64,000 nt of DNA from Artemia franciscana. Its lineage: Eukaryota; Arthropoda; Branchiopoda; Anostraca; Artemiidae. This document shows, piece after piece, positions 23,420 through 35,406 of this stretch (position 1 is the first letter of the stretch; each line of letters starts with the position of its first letter). The translations under genes were made by a program, and so were the position numbers. Under the pieces are notes generated by a model, which had not been told where the DNA came from, searched no databases, and saw only the letters and a program-made list of their open reading frames with translations. Location of the stretch: NCBI RefSeq assembly GCF_032884065.1, contig NC_088873.1, positions 40,297,577 to 40,361,576 of the forward strand, given 5' to 3'.

Positions 23420-24270
23420 ATGGGTTTAGTACTCTATGCAGATGAGGTATGGCTTCGGATTTCGTCTGTGGATTCTCTTGTTGGGGTCATCTTAGATACT
23501 AATTATTTGAACTGCTGGACTTCCTCGACTTGGGTTCCATTCAAGGTGATCGGTGTGTGGTCCAAACTGGTACGTATAGTCTTAGTTTTTTCAAGGTGGA
23601 TATGGAGGCCGGTTGATAGAGCCCTCTTGGAGGCGTCATTGAGCATTGACTCTGCCTCAGCGACAGCTGGGGCCAGAATGCCAACATTGTCAGCACAATC
23701 TACGTCGTTTACTGACAAAGAAGAACTTACTGCCACACCCTGATACTCATCGTTAACTTTTAGAATCCAGTCGATAATATAATGCAACAAGACTGGCGAA
23801 AGGACACAATCTTGGCGGACACCTTCTTCGATCAGAAACAGGTCCGAAGGTTCATCCGTTGTGACTGTGGCCTTTGTTCCGGTACAGTACGCTTTCAGTA
23901 GCCTGATTATTTTGTCAGGTACGCTATCTTCCAGCAAAGCTTCCAAAATAGCGTCGCGGTGTACCGAGTCAAAGGCCGTGATAAAATCTATTCATATCTG
24001 AATTATTTCTTGCTGATATTTGAAGCGGTGTTCGAGAACCAGCCAGAGACCAAAACGATTTAAACTGGCTGCGCAAGAAAACTGGTTCGACAACAAGCCA
24101 GAGACTCTGAGTCACAGCAGCCCATGTCCGGCCTAAAACCTGCTTGTTTACATCTTTTTCCTGAACTTCTCACATCTCTTAATCTATTCGACACAACAAT
24201 TGCGAATTGTTTTTAAGCATTGGGAACGAAAGGTATTTTCTCGATAGTTGTTACATTTTGGACAGTCACC
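23420..24270 (-). pseudogene. RTE-like reverse transcriptase, palm and thumb (3' part, split by R1)
   Basis: Minus-strand frames give 'GFRPDMGCC', 'LEHRFKYQQEII', 'DFITAFDSVHRDAILEALLE', 'GVRQDCVLSPVLLHYIIDW', 'VSVNDVD' or similar in the YADD position ('DVDCADNVGIL'), then 'EKTKTIRTSL' and 'VEEVQQFK'. These are RT motifs A (FDSVHR), B (RQGCVLSP) and C in order. The catalytic YADD is changed to 'DCADN', frames shift at least twice and stops are present, so it is dead. The fingers subdomain continues at 25672-26130 on the same strand, on the other side of R1 copy c. Confidence 0.85.
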
Positions 24271-24284
24271 CTTTATGAATAAAT

Positions 24285-25668
24285 AAAAAAAAATCAAATG
24301 AAAGTAAGGATCGACATTAAAACTTCAAAAACGAACAGAAATTATTCCATATATGAAAAGGGCTGACCCCTCCTCAGCGCCCCGCTCTTTATGCTAAAGT
24401 TTTTACTTTTTAAAAAAGTAGAGTTGTGAGAAAGAGTCAAACTATAGCGTAAGAGCTGGGCGTTAAAGAGGGGACAGCCCCTTTCACATAGGAAATAATA
24501 TCTGTTCGTTTTAATTTTTAATGTCGCTCCTAACTTTCAGTTGGAAAAACATTTTTTTAATTTAATTTCTGAACGTTTTTGAATTAATAAATGTTTTCGA
24601 TTTTGGCTTACCGCGCATGAATAATTAAAACGAAACTTGCATATTTATTATTTTTTTTTTGCTAATGGCTAAGAATGACCCCTGAATCACAAATGCCGTA
24701 GAATAAATTGTTGAAATTACTAAAAATGCTTTACCGTAAAGAGTCAGGTATTGTGGAGGAAACAATCCCCCTTTTATACGTAATAATTTCTGTTTGTTTT
24801 AGGTTTGAATGCTGCTCCTTACTTCTAGCTGAAAAACTTTTTTTCTCAGTGTTTTTTTTTTAAATAATGCTAGAAAATCCTGCGGCTCCTTCATGAAAAT
24901 TCTCTTCACTCATGCTAAATTCCTCCATGGAAAGTTACTCCCACTTAACCCTCTCCACACCGACCTCCCTCTCCCAACACAAGAAATTCCCCCTGAAAAA
25001 GTATGTACACTTCCCAATATGTAAACAATGGTCAAAGTTTGTAACTTGCAGCCCCTCCCCCAGAGACTTTGTGAGATTAAGTTTTCCCTAGGTTTTCGAC
25101 TATGTTGAACAAAATGGCTATCTCAAAATTTTGATTCGGTGACTTCGGGAAAAATGAGCGTGGGAGGGTGCCTAAGTGCCCTCCAATTTTTGGTCACTTA
25201 AAAAAGGTACTAGAACTTTTAATTTCTGTTAGAATGAGCCATCTTGCGACTTTCTAGGACCACTGGGTCGATACGATCGCCGACTGGGGAAAAACAAAAA
25301 ACAAATAAACACGCATCTATGATCTGTCTTCTGGCAAAAAATACAAAATTCCACAATTAATACGAAGCCTTCACATTTTTGTAGATATGATCTTGAAACT
25401 ACTACAGTAGAGTTCTCTGATACGCTGAATCTAATGATATGATTTTCGTTAGGATTATAAGACTTTTATGGGGTGTTTCCCCATGTTTTCTAAAATAAAG
25501 CAAATTCTCTCAGGCTCGGAACGTTTGGTGGTTAAGACTAAAACTTGAAATCAGAATTAAAATGCGATTCTTTTGATGTAACTATTGGCATCAAAATTCT
25601 GTTTTTTATAGTTTCGGTTGCTATTGAGCCGGGTCGCTCCTTACTACAGTTATTTACCACCATCTGTT
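24285..25668 (-). repeat. R1 dispersed repeat, copy c, inserted in an RT
   Basis: Reverse-orientation R1. It starts near the 'aaagtaaggatcgacattaa' block and runs through 'tctgatacgctgaat' (about 25420). It ends with 'gagccgggtcgctccttact' and the decayed hairpin up to 'ctgtttgat' (about 25668). RT fingers coding lies immediately right of it and RT palm coding immediately left, so R1 inserted into the retrotransposon after that element had landed. Confidence 0.88.
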
Positions 25669-25671
25669 TGA

Positions 25672-26130
25672 TTGGGATAATAATGGACATTTCCAATCGT
25701 TAGGAATGTCCTCTTTCTCCCAGACATCTGCAACTAAGTTAAGCAGGTCATCAACCATCAAGTCAGGGTGTGATTTTAGGAGCTCAGCCTAAATTTTGTC
25801 TATTCTCGGGCTTTGTGGTTTGTCAGTCGTTTTATTGTTTGTGTAATCTTTTCCCTGCTGGGCGAGTCAGTGCAAACTCCCTTATAGGCCTCGTCACCTG
25901 GTGGGTTCCCACTGGGTCCAAGTTATTCATTCCAAAGGTTTGGATGGTTGGTCTTCAAGAACTTTTGGAAATGAGTTTGCCATCTTTTGATACAGTCTTC
26001 ACTTCTCACAAAAAGCCTTCAGTCAGTTGCCTCCAGAGAGGGAAATATAATTTGCTTATTTTTGCCGCTACACTCCCCATGTAACTTGTACAGCTTCCAT
26101 GTATCCTTACGTGTTTTCCGTACCGGTAGC
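25672..26130 (-). pseudogene. RTE-like reverse transcriptase, fingers region (5' part, split by R1)
   Basis: The minus strand reads 'EDCIKRWQTHFQKFLKTNHP', then 'REKITQTIKRLTNHKAPRID', 'AELLKSHPDLMVDDLLNLV' and 'VWEKEDIPNDWKCPLLS', stopping at the R1 boundary. This is the conserved RT entry region (W..HF..L; AI..LK..KAPG.DGI.AELLK; W.....P..WK...I). On the other side of R1 the next expected residues (KGD..CNNYR) appear at about 24230-24260. One TAG interrupts the frame. Confidence 0.85.
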
Positions 26131-27189
26131 AATATTCATCCGGTAATTCTATTTGTCAGTCCTGACAGACCTGTAGCATAGCCACTACATAGCCTTATAT
26201 TAACTTTTGTCTTCAGGAGAAAGTTGTCCGACCCATATCTGGACCCTGCATCGGCTTTTCTGAATACTCTTGAGTCTTCCACCTTCGAGTGCCATCAGTA
26301 TGATATAAACGAAAGTCAAAAGCTGTGCTTTAATATCAAGGAGAAGGGGCATTAAGAAACAAAAACCTGTTCTTTATAATTTTGTGAAAGTGGCATTTAA
26401 AAAATAATAGTATTAAAGCATTTTCGCAAATTGTTCACACTAAAAAAATGCACTACGCCTTTTCATCAAGTTCATCCCAGTACTGCCAACCAAACTAAAA
26501 AGGTTAACCAACACAAAATATAATGATTTTTTCTATAAAAATAACAATACTATTTCTCAGGAAAACTCAGAACTAGTAAAATTTTGCATTCTAGCTTGAA
26601 ACACAATGGCATTTTGGCTCAAAGCTAAAATATTTATTCCAAATCTCGTAAGCAGCGCTGCTGCGCTAAAAGCAAACATTTAAAAACCTAACATATGTAA
26701 CAAGTCATTTACTATTGATAAAATGGCTGGTGCTATTGTCATAGGTAAACTATGATACTTTAATAGGCAGCATCCTTATGCATGACTTTGAAAATCCTCT
26801 AATTACTTTGAAATAATTAGACAAATTACGTTCTAGTTTTGAAAACTGATGGTGGTTATCATCCCTACTCATGCTTGCCTATGTTTTGCTAGTTTAGAGT
26901 ATGAGTCAGTCATTTATTGTAACTTCTATTCATTTGAGTTTCATTTATTCATTGATAGTAATTTGTTGTAGTTTCACACTTAGAGGATTATTTGACTTTA
27001 TTTTGCACATTCTTGGCTTAATGGAGGTCTTTCTTTTTTTGCAGAAAAAGCTCTTAGAAATCAATTTCTGTTTGTTTTTTATTGACATAGTATTTTAGAG
27101 AAAAAATAGAATTTTATATCTTTTCTATTTGTTCTATAAGAATCCACTGCATGAGTTTCTATTTGTATAATTTGTATAATGCAGCAAGT
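26131..27189. other. Intergenic, no gene recognised
   Basis: AT-rich DNA with no supported gene or repeat. Confidence 0.4.
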
Positions 27190-28217
27190 GAAAGTGACCA
27201 CTGGACCAAACAGTCATGCACTCTGATGAAGTCAAAGTCACCAGCGGGGTCCCCCAGGGCAGTGTCCTGGGCCCTGCCCTGTTCAATATAGGCTATACAT
27301 AAATGAGCTAGCCCTTATCACCAGTAACAAAACCACTCTCTATGCAGATGATTCAAAACTCATAGGTCCTGCCAATACCCCTTCTGCCCACCAATCCCTT
27401 CAGACTGATCTCAACCACATGTGCTCCTGGGTCAAAAGATGGTTGCCAGAATCCAAGGCTGAAAAATGCAAGGTCATACATTTTGGACACAATAACCCCC
27501 AGCAGCAATACCTAATGACCCAAAAACCTGGGAGTCACCATATACTGGAGCATGTTCAGGAGGAGTGAGACCTTGGAGTTATTGTAGACTCCCAGTTGAA
27601 ATTCAGCTCCTACTCACAGAAGATCTCAGCCAATGCTAGCAGAGCCCTAGGCATCATTAAACACAGCATTACCGCAGAAGTAGACATGTAATCACCAACC
27701 TCTACAAAGGACTGGTAAGACCATGTTTGGAGGTGGGGACCATCCTGGCCACCCCTTGATTCAAAAAGGACAAGGTAGTGCTTGAGCAAATCCAACAAAG
27801 GGCCACTAAGCTGATTGCCAGTATGGAAAACAAGCCCTACAGTGAATGGCTGAGGGAACCCAACCCCCCCCCCTCTTTAGTCTACAGGCGGAAATGTGGG
27901 GATATGATCCAGGCACACAAACTCCTCTCTACCAATCAAGAAAATGAGCTCCTGGAGATTGACACCTCTCACATAACACAAGGATACCCAAAACAAATCC
28001 CCAAACTTCATGCAAGGACTAGAGCAAGATGCAGCTTCTTCTTGAACCAGATTGTGAACCTCTAGAACAACCTCAAGGAGAACATTGTTCTACTGAATCA
28101 ACAGATGTATGCAAACACTGTCTGGATGCTGAGCAGAGTGATAAACCATGGAGATTTGACTGAGATGCACCAGAATCTAATCAGCCATGTATGCAACTGT
28201 CATCACAAGGAGTGATT
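27190..28217 (+). pseudogene. CR1/L2-like reverse transcriptase, 3' half
   Basis: Plus-strand frames show RT motif B 'TSGVPQGSVLGPALFNI' (about 27235-27285), motif C 'LYADDSKLIGPA' (about 27340), 'KCKVIHFGHNN', 'ERDLGVIVDSQLKFSSYSQK', 'NLYKGLVRPCLEVG', then 'LEQIQQRATKLIASMENKPY' and 'YRRKCGDMIQAHKLL'. This is the palm-to-thumb order of CR1/L2-type non-LTR elements. The YADD box is intact, but several stops and frameshifts (for example near 27285 and 27690) disable it. 5'-truncated. Confidence 0.88.
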
Positions 28218-28384
28218 CAGCAGGATCAAAAGTCCTTATTTCACTCCAAGCTGTGATTGAAGGTATGCTGGAGAAACTTTTTTAATAAGTTTTAATCCTG
28301 ACACAAACACTATTTTTCAATTTAATTTTATAGCTCCCAAAGGCAACCTGAAAAATAAAACTTAATATTATTCCCAAAAGATTC

Positions 28385-28838
28385 AAGGTAAATTTTTTGC
28401 AGTTCATATTATTGACTTACAAATAAAGTAAACAGACCACATATAATGCCTTTTTTTGTTCTTTACAAATATAATAACCAAAAATGCATACTATAATTGA
28501 AAATTTGGCATCAAGGAAGAAGGAAATGGCATAAACGTTAAGTCAAATTTATATATCCTAAACTTAATGGCATAAACTTAATCATAGAAAATCAGTGCTT
28601 TTGGATCACAGCATATGACATTAAAAAAACATAGATTTATAATGAAACATTAAGTTTGAGACCAGTGTTTTAAGCCTTTTTATATCCCATATTTTAGTCA
28701 TTTTCAAGAGCTGAGAAACTTCTTAAAATTGAATTTGCAATAGAAGCAATTATTATATTAATAAAGAACATAAAAAAGGCATTGAGTGGTATGTTCATTT
28801 TATTGGTAAGTCAATAATATGAACTACAAAAATTTACC
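28385..28838. repeat. Fold-back repeat with arms of about 95 bp
   Basis: The left arm (about 28385-28480, beginning 'ggtaaattttttgcagttca') is the reverse complement of the right arm (about 28745-28838). A third copy in the orientation of the right side, with more of its flank, is at about 29998-30215. Non-coding. Confidence 0.8.
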
Positions 28839-30480
28839 AGATTCTACATATGCTCTTTGACAAACTGGCTATACTTACATCATTTTTTATCATTACAGTT
28901 GTAACATTACAAAGAGCAGAAGTAGTTATAGCAGTATCCCCAAAAGATTCAACTTAATACCTCCTAGTCATTCTTGATATATTGCTGAAATTTCTTAATT
29001 GGCAACCATAAACACAATGCCTTTTGATTTATTTTAAAGCAACATTTTGCTTTTAAGCATAATGGACCAATTGCATAATTTTAGAGGGTTGACATGCCAA
29101 ATATCTCAAAAGACATAGTTGCTGGATCATTTTACTATACTAAGCAAAACAGCTGTCTAAAAATTTTGAACCTTTCAGAAAATATGTGGGTTTGAGAGAA
29201 GGTCTGCTTGCCCTTCAATCTCTTTTTATTTTCAAAAAGAGTGCCAGAACTGTTAATTATGAATCAAATTAGTTCCTTTTAATGTTTCAAAGATATTTCT
29301 AGCTATTATAGAGTAGTGTAGCCTATGACATTGCTTATATGCTCCTTTGAAAACCACCAAACATACAATTTTTTTTGTTCAGTTGAAACTCCTAAACATT
29401 CCCTATAAGTTTCATCTTAGCACCCTCAGCATCATTAGTCATAGTAACTATAGTGGTAGTATTAAAAATATGCATATAGTGCCTTCTGGCTAGTTCAAAG
29501 TCCCACTCACCCTACCTTTAAAGATCTAAATTCATAATATAAGTTGCTCCTCAGATATTGCTTTGCTACCATTTTGGAAGTCAACATGCTCATAGTTTGT
29601 TTGATTTAGTTCAACATCTGTTTATATATTCCTTAAAAGCTCCACTTTAATACCCTTAGCTGGCACTGAAACTTTTGTTTTAGCAAATGGTTTAAAAATA
29701 TTGTCTCATACTTACTATTTCATTACCCAGTCCATTTTGTGAAAGTTGTATAATTCAGAAATATTGATTTGTCAAGATTAAGTTGAATAAAAAAAATGCA
29801 AAACAATTTCAACATGTTTTCTTCTTATTCTGTTTGGTGCTTAAAAACTGCTGTTTGACTTGTATGTTGAAAAATAGCAAAGCCGATAAAAAAAATGGCA
29901 GATGGGAAAAAGCAGAAATTAAATTTGAATCTTTTATATATAACTTGCTTGTGGTAAATCAATACTTGTGGACTATGTAACTTAAATAAAATGGATATTA
30001 TGATGAAATAGTAAGTTTGAAGCAAATGTTTTAACCCTTCTTATACCAAAAAATCTTAGAAAGAAATTATCATTTTCAAGGGTTCAAGAAAACTTAAAAC
30101 TGAATTTGCAAGAAAAAAACTATTATATTCAGAAAGAGCATAAAAATGGCATCAAGCAGCATGTTTACTTTGTTAGTAGGTCAATTGTATGAACTGTGCA
30201 ATATTTACCATTAAAGAAATTAATCAGAGCCTGAAACAAGGACAGATCTAGAAAAAGTTCTTGGGGGGGGGGGGCACTGGACCAATGATGCCAATGTGAT
30301 TCAAGAGTAATGATAGGTGGGTGTGTTGATATTGCTTTTGTCAGACCAGTTCTTTTGTGTAAATCTGGTTAGTGCTGATGTAAAAAGACAAAAAAACCTC
30401 TTTGAAAGCCAATACTATTTTCCTGTAGCAGTAAAATGCATATTAACAACAGACCCAAGCCAATTCTTTGATGAATAAAT
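28839..30480. other. Repeat-rich, no gene recognised
   Basis: Contains a region around 29090-29330 distantly related to the middle of R1 (order 'agacatagtt', 'gccctt', 'agagtgcc'), the third copy of the 28.4 kb fold-back sequence (about 29998-30215), and a G12 run at about 30265. No exon is supported. Confidence 0.5.
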
Positions 30481-32099
30481 TACTATGGCTTCATTTCATT
30501 TCAAAGTTCAAATCTTTCAAAGGAAGCTATCTGATAATTATGGAAATTTTTTTCCTGAAAAGAAAACTAAAAAGTGTTCAAATGATAAACTCTATATTAA
30601 TGAACGTCTAAAAGCTAAGATCAAAGAAAAAATTCATTTACTTTGTAATGGTAAAAAAGATGAAGCCAACCATATGTGTAAAATGATAAAAAACAAATTT
30701 GAAAAGCAGCTGCCATATACTATAAAAATACTATGAAGGATATTTTTAATTATAACCCCAAGAAGTGATATGATCTAGTTAAATAACTTTCTGGCAAGCA
30801 AATTAGTAATATTGATTTCCAGCTTGATGAGCCTAGTATTAAAAATGCTAATGATCTCAACAAATACCTGGCCAAGATTGTCTGGGCATTACCTCCATTT
30901 TCTGCAGAGACTCTTGAGTCTATTCCCCATAGTCAGGGTGAAAAACTTCCCCATGTATCACCAAAGGATATCAAGAAAAAGGTAAATAACCTAAAAAGGA
31001 CAAGTACATGCCTATCAAATATTCAAATCATGCTTGTCAAAGCCATTGCTGACAAGCTGTCCTTACCACTGGCAGATATTTTCTGCTCAATCACTGAAAG
31101 TGGATGCTACCCTGACGCCTGGAAGCTGGGATTTATGACGCAGGATTCAGAAGAAGGGCGCTGAGGAGGGTTTCAATGGGGTTCAACCAATTATGCTCAC
31201 CTCAGTTTTTTTGAAATTATATGAAAGCTTTCTGACTGATTGGCTCAAATCAAAAATTGAAGAACTTATTGACCCAAAGCAATTTGGAAAACCCTGATGT
31301 TTGGCTAAATCTACTTCTAATAGACCTCCAAAAAGCTTTTGATCTGATTAACCACAATGTTTTAGTTGAGAAACTCCTAAAAGAGTTTCATGTAAACCCA
31401 AACCTTGTTAGAATAATGGTGTCTTTCCTTCCCAGTAGAACTCAATATGTAAAGTATAAAAATATCTATTCAGATCTCCTTCCAGTTTACACTGATGTGC
31501 CCCAGGGTACCCTCCTTGGCCTGCTCCTGTTCCTGATTATGATAAATCGACTTTTTACTGAATACCCTGACTGCTGGAAATTTGTTGACGACATGTTCTT
31601 ACTGGGAAAATGCTGGAAAAATTTAAAGAGCTCAGCCATGGAAATCATGGAAGATATTTCAAGTGACGCTCTACAGGCTGACATGACTGTGAATGCCAAA
31701 AAATCACATATCATGACTATCACTTTCTTGAACAGTACTCCTTTATTCAAGCAACCAATCCCTCTGGAGATGTCTGTCCAGCAGTGCAAAGTCCTTGGTA
31801 TCACTATTTTGAGCAATCTGAAGGGGGAGATCCACTTTACTAACATCACAAAGCAAGCTAATTTGGCACTTTCTGTGCTTAAATTTCTCTTCATGTTTTC
31901 TTGCCGTGCATTCTACCTTTTAAGAATTGTAAGAATTATTTTTACAGGATTTTATTACATCTATGCTGAATTTTGCATTAGATCTATCCTCACCTCGAAT
32001 CTGACAACATTGTTATGCAAATCATGTAATTTTTTGCTCCCTTATTGTTTACTTTTAAGCAAAACAGTTATTCTTTATTTTACAGTCTATCTGCAATGA
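30481..32099 (+). pseudogene. Non-LTR retrotransposon: RT with N-terminal linker
   Basis: Reading from 30485: a linker ('NERLKAKIKEKIHLLCNGKK'), then 'LDEPSIKNANDLNKYLAKIV', 'QIMLVKAIADKLSLPLADIF' and 'VQPIMLTSVFLKLYESFL', which is the RT entry region. From 31257 a 280-codon frame has motif A 'LLIDLQKAFDLINHNVLVEK', motif B 'DVPQGTLLGLLLFLIMINRL' and 'WKFVDDMFLLGKCWKN' at motif C. Motif C is FVDD rather than YADD, which is usual for this group. One stop (31161), frameshifts near 30735-30780 and a small deletion before motif A ('QFGNPDVWLN') break it. Clade uncertain (jockey/CR1-related). Confidence 0.85.
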
Positions 32100-32349
32100 A
32101 AGTACAAAAGTGTGCATCTATTCAACTTTGATTTGTGTGCAATCATATTCTATGCAATAAAATTTTTACAAAGAATTTGCATTTAAGATGGCAGTATTTT
32201 GCAAAAATGGCAAAATCCAGTGTAAATTCACATGAAAATTCAGTGTTTTTTCTAATTTTTACCTTAAATTACCTCAAATTGCAGCTTGGAGTGATATAAG
32301 GATTTTCCATCCTTGTGATGCTCCAGTGATGAAAAAAATTCGTTTGGTG

Positions 32350-32850
32350 TAGGTTGTGGTTGTTGATCTAGACTCTTATGGAGGACTCTGCAGCTTCCCA
32401 ATTGTAGAGAAACTCCTGGCAGAGCCATTCCTTATCAAGGTGGGACTTGAACATGTCACATGAAGAAGCAGAAACTGTTTCTTCAGAGAGCTGGTTCTGC
32501 ATATTGATGACCTTTTGGCTGAAGAAATGACTTCTATGTCAACTCGTGGAATGCTGCATGGGGAGCTTCATTGAATGTCCTCTAGTACCAGAATGCAAGG
32601 GCTGTGCAAAGAGACCGGGAAGGGTATTTTTAGAAAGGATTTTTGGTTAAAATCATATCACCCCTTTTTTTGGTATGTCAGTGCTGGCAGCTTCAAACGA
32701 TGTAGTCTTTCTTTGTATGAAAGTTTATTTATACTGCTAACCATCTTAGAGGCATGACGCAGGACATCCTCAAGCAACTTCTTATCTTTTTTTGAAAAAA
32801 GGGGCTGCCAATGACATTCCGACCTCCAGACATGGTCATACAAGGGCCTT
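32350..32850 (-). pseudogene. CR1-like reverse transcriptase C-terminus
   Basis: The minus strand reads 'LYDHVWRSECHWQPLFSKKD', 'VLRHASKMVSSINKLSYKER' and 'LHRLKLPALTYQKKG', with further pieces 'RGHSMKLPMQHSTS', 'HFFSQKVINMQNQLSEETV' and 'FKSHLDKEWL'. These match the thumb and tail of CR1/L2-type RTs (LVR..LEY....W.P; ATK...L..L.Y.ERL..L.LP.L.YRR; FF..R....WN.L). Two frame changes and stops. It lies opposite in strand to the RT at 30481-32099. Confidence 0.8.
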
Positions 32851-34237
32851 ATATAACTTCATAAAAACTCTCGGGTGTTGGCTCGATGGTTCTTTTTATG
32901 ATACAGAGGGATTTATTTGCAGAAGATGAAACAGACTTAGCATGGCTACTTTAGTAAAAAAAAAAAAAATTAGAATTCCTTTTTTTCTAGCTAACTATGA
33001 TGAAAGTAGAGTGGAAGATTGACCTTGACTAAATCATTCTACTAAGACACTAGAAAAAAGTCCATTGTGGTAAAAATACAAAAATATTGAAAGCTTTTAG
33101 AATAAAAAAGCATGAATCATGTATAGAAGCTAAAAGGATGATTTATTAAGGTACTAAACAAACAGCCTCTCTGGGAATTACTGTCATTAAAAAAAAAAAG
33201 ATCAGTTAAAGTCTTAAAAAAATAAACTACAGAAGAAATAAAAACTACCTTATTATTGGTACCTACCAGCTTGCAAGTTGTAGAGAATACACTAGTAAGA
33301 TAGTTCTGGTAAAATATAGGCCTTTTGGTAATAGGCTCAATACCTTATGATATGTGTCTCACAATTTTACTCATACAGTGACATTTGGTGATACTTTTTG
33401 TGTGAAGCCTTTTTTTTTTATCAATTCTCTAGCACAGAAAACCAAAGTTGATGTTTTGCTACAGATCTACAGACTTGACAGTCACCTTAACAGGCATTTT
33501 TACCTAATGATACTGTTCCTGTAATTTAGAACCTATAATAAATGAAAGTATTACTTAGGCCATAATTGAAAGCATAATTTAAGATGGTTGATACTGGTGT
33601 AAAGTTTGTACAGCCACACCTACACATAGGACAAGGTCCACCTGCAAGGTCCTTGGCTGACTAGAAAAATCTGTTCCAACAATGCATTTCATCCATAAGA
33701 CCTTCACCTCTCTGTAACTCTTTGTTTATTATTAATTGTGGCCCTGTTCCTGTCTTTAGTTGGGGCAAGTCCAGATTGACTGTTCCTTCTCCATTTTCAT
33801 TCATGCTTGCACAGCATTTTACTGTTATGCCATCTTGTTCCTTCTTCCTGATCCTCAGCATTTTCGTTCATAATCTCCTCTATACACCTCCTTAAGTCAA
33901 ATTTTAATGTTGTTTTAACTTTCCTTACATTGCTCTTGTTTTTGTATGATCTGTCACTCAAATATTTCTTGTAAAATCTTCTCCTCTTCTCTTCTAAACT
34001 TAAATAACTTTTCTCCCTAAGACATCATCAGCTACTTCATATATTATTTTCCTAAAATTATTCTATCCAACTTCTACACTGTAAAATACTTGACTCTTCA
34101 GTCAAGCGTTGAGCTATTCCTGAAAAGTTTCCCTCAAATTTTCATCCAGGAGTATTGAAATGTCAACAGTTTCTTGGAAAGTAGTTACCCTTCCCGACTT
34201 AGCTTTAGATTAACTGTAGACAGTACTATATGGTGAT
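32851..34237. other. No gene recognised
   Basis: AT-rich DNA. A 66-codon minus-strand frame at 33661-33861 is charged but has no recognisable motif; surrounding minus-strand frames look like a heavily decayed coding tract, possibly another retrotransposon, without diagnostic residues. Confidence 0.4.
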
Positions 34238-35215
34238 CTTTCAAACAGTTCGTAGTAAGGAATGACCTGGCTCAATAGTAGCTGAAACTAAAAACAGAGT
34301 TTTGATACCAATAGTTGTATCAAAAGAATCGTATTTTTATGCTGATTTTAAATATATAAGTTTCATCAAGTTTAGTCTTACCCATCTAAAGATACGAACT
34401 TTTGCCTTAATTTTAAAATAGGGGGATACCACCCCTCAAAAATTTGGAGGACACCTAGGCCCCCCTAAGCAGTCACCAGATCAAAATTTTGAGGTAGCCA
34501 TTTTATTCAGCATAGTTGAAAAACCTAATTACCATGTCTTTGGGGATGACTTAATCCACCAAAGTTCCCTGGGGAGGGGCTACAGGCTACAAACTTTGAC
34601 CATTGTTTACATGTATTAATTATTATTGGGAAGTGACACACGTTTTTAGGTGGACATTTTCGCTTTTTGGGGGGGGGGCATTTTCAGGGGGAGGGGTAAC
34701 GTGGGAGGATCTTTAGGAACTTATCATGAGGGAAGAGAATTTTCATTAGGGGGGCACAAGATTTTCTAGGATTATTTAAACAAAACAATGAGAAAAATAT
34801 AAAGAAAGTTTTTTTTCCACTAGAAGTAAGGAGCAGCATTAAAACTTAAAGCAAACAGAAATTATTACGTTTAGGGCTCTAAGGGGTTCGTCTCCTCTTC
34901 AATACCTCGCTCTTTACGCTAAAGTGTTTTTATAGTAATTTCAACTAGTTATTCTATGGCCTTTGTGATTCAGGGGTCATTCTTAAAGAATTGGGACAAA
35001 ATTCTAGCTGTAGTGTAAAGAGCAAGGTATTGACGAGGAGGTGAAGCCCCTCATATACGTAATAAAAATTTACAAATATAGAAGTTCGTTACGTAAGGTA
35101 ATTCGTAAGTTACATATAATTTATTTCTAATAAAGACGTTCATAAAAAAAAGTTCTAGTTGCCTTTTTAAGTTACCAAAAACTGGAGGGCAACTAGGCCT
35201 CCTTACCCACCCCTT
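34238..35215 (+). repeat. R1 dispersed repeat, copy d
   Basis: Starts at 'tcaaacagttcgtagtaagg', where the terminal hairpin is collapsed to one arm, and runs through 'tcaaaactttgacc'-like and 'ctctttacgctaaagt' landmarks to 'ggagggcaactaggcctcct' (about 35207). It lacks part of the middle ('tcgtatcgacc' block) and the final inverted-repeat module. It ends 63 bp before the gephyrin exon at 35279. Confidence 0.88.
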
Positions 35216-35278
35216 GCATGTATTTTGTTGCTGCTAGTTTAATGTGTGTCTTAGTTAAAGTATGATATTTATTTTCAG

Positions 35279-35406
35279 TCAGTGATAGGTGTTTCAACAA
35301 ATCTATGGAAGATAAAGCTGGTTCAGTTATTGATAAGTTTTTTCAAGAGAATGATCTTCTAAGCAAATGTCGCATCATTGTGCCTGATGAAAAGAACATA
35401 ATTATG
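35279..35406 (+). CDS. GPHN: Gephyrin/cinnamon exon: start of MogA-like G domain
   Basis: 128-nt exon between acceptor 'tatttattttcag' and donor GTATGT (35407). The first two bases complete a codon (a preceding G would give Val, as in the family's 'TVSD'). It encodes 'SDRCFNKSMEDKAGSVIDKF', then 'NDLLSKCRIIVPDEKNIIM'. This matches the beginning of the molybdopterin adenylyltransferase (MogA-type) domain: VSD.C......D.SG..I......E......IVPDE...I. Gephyrin joins MogA and MoeA activities to finish the molybdenum cofactor. The exon ends in phase 0, and the next exon continues in register. The exon with the start codon was not found. Confidence 0.88.

Noticed and set aside
25770-26084. 104-codon plus-strand frame
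   Set aside because: It is the antisense shadow of the RTE-like RT fingers coding on the minus strand.
31487-31894. 135-codon minus-strand frame
   Set aside because: Antisense shadow of the RT palm at 31257-32099.
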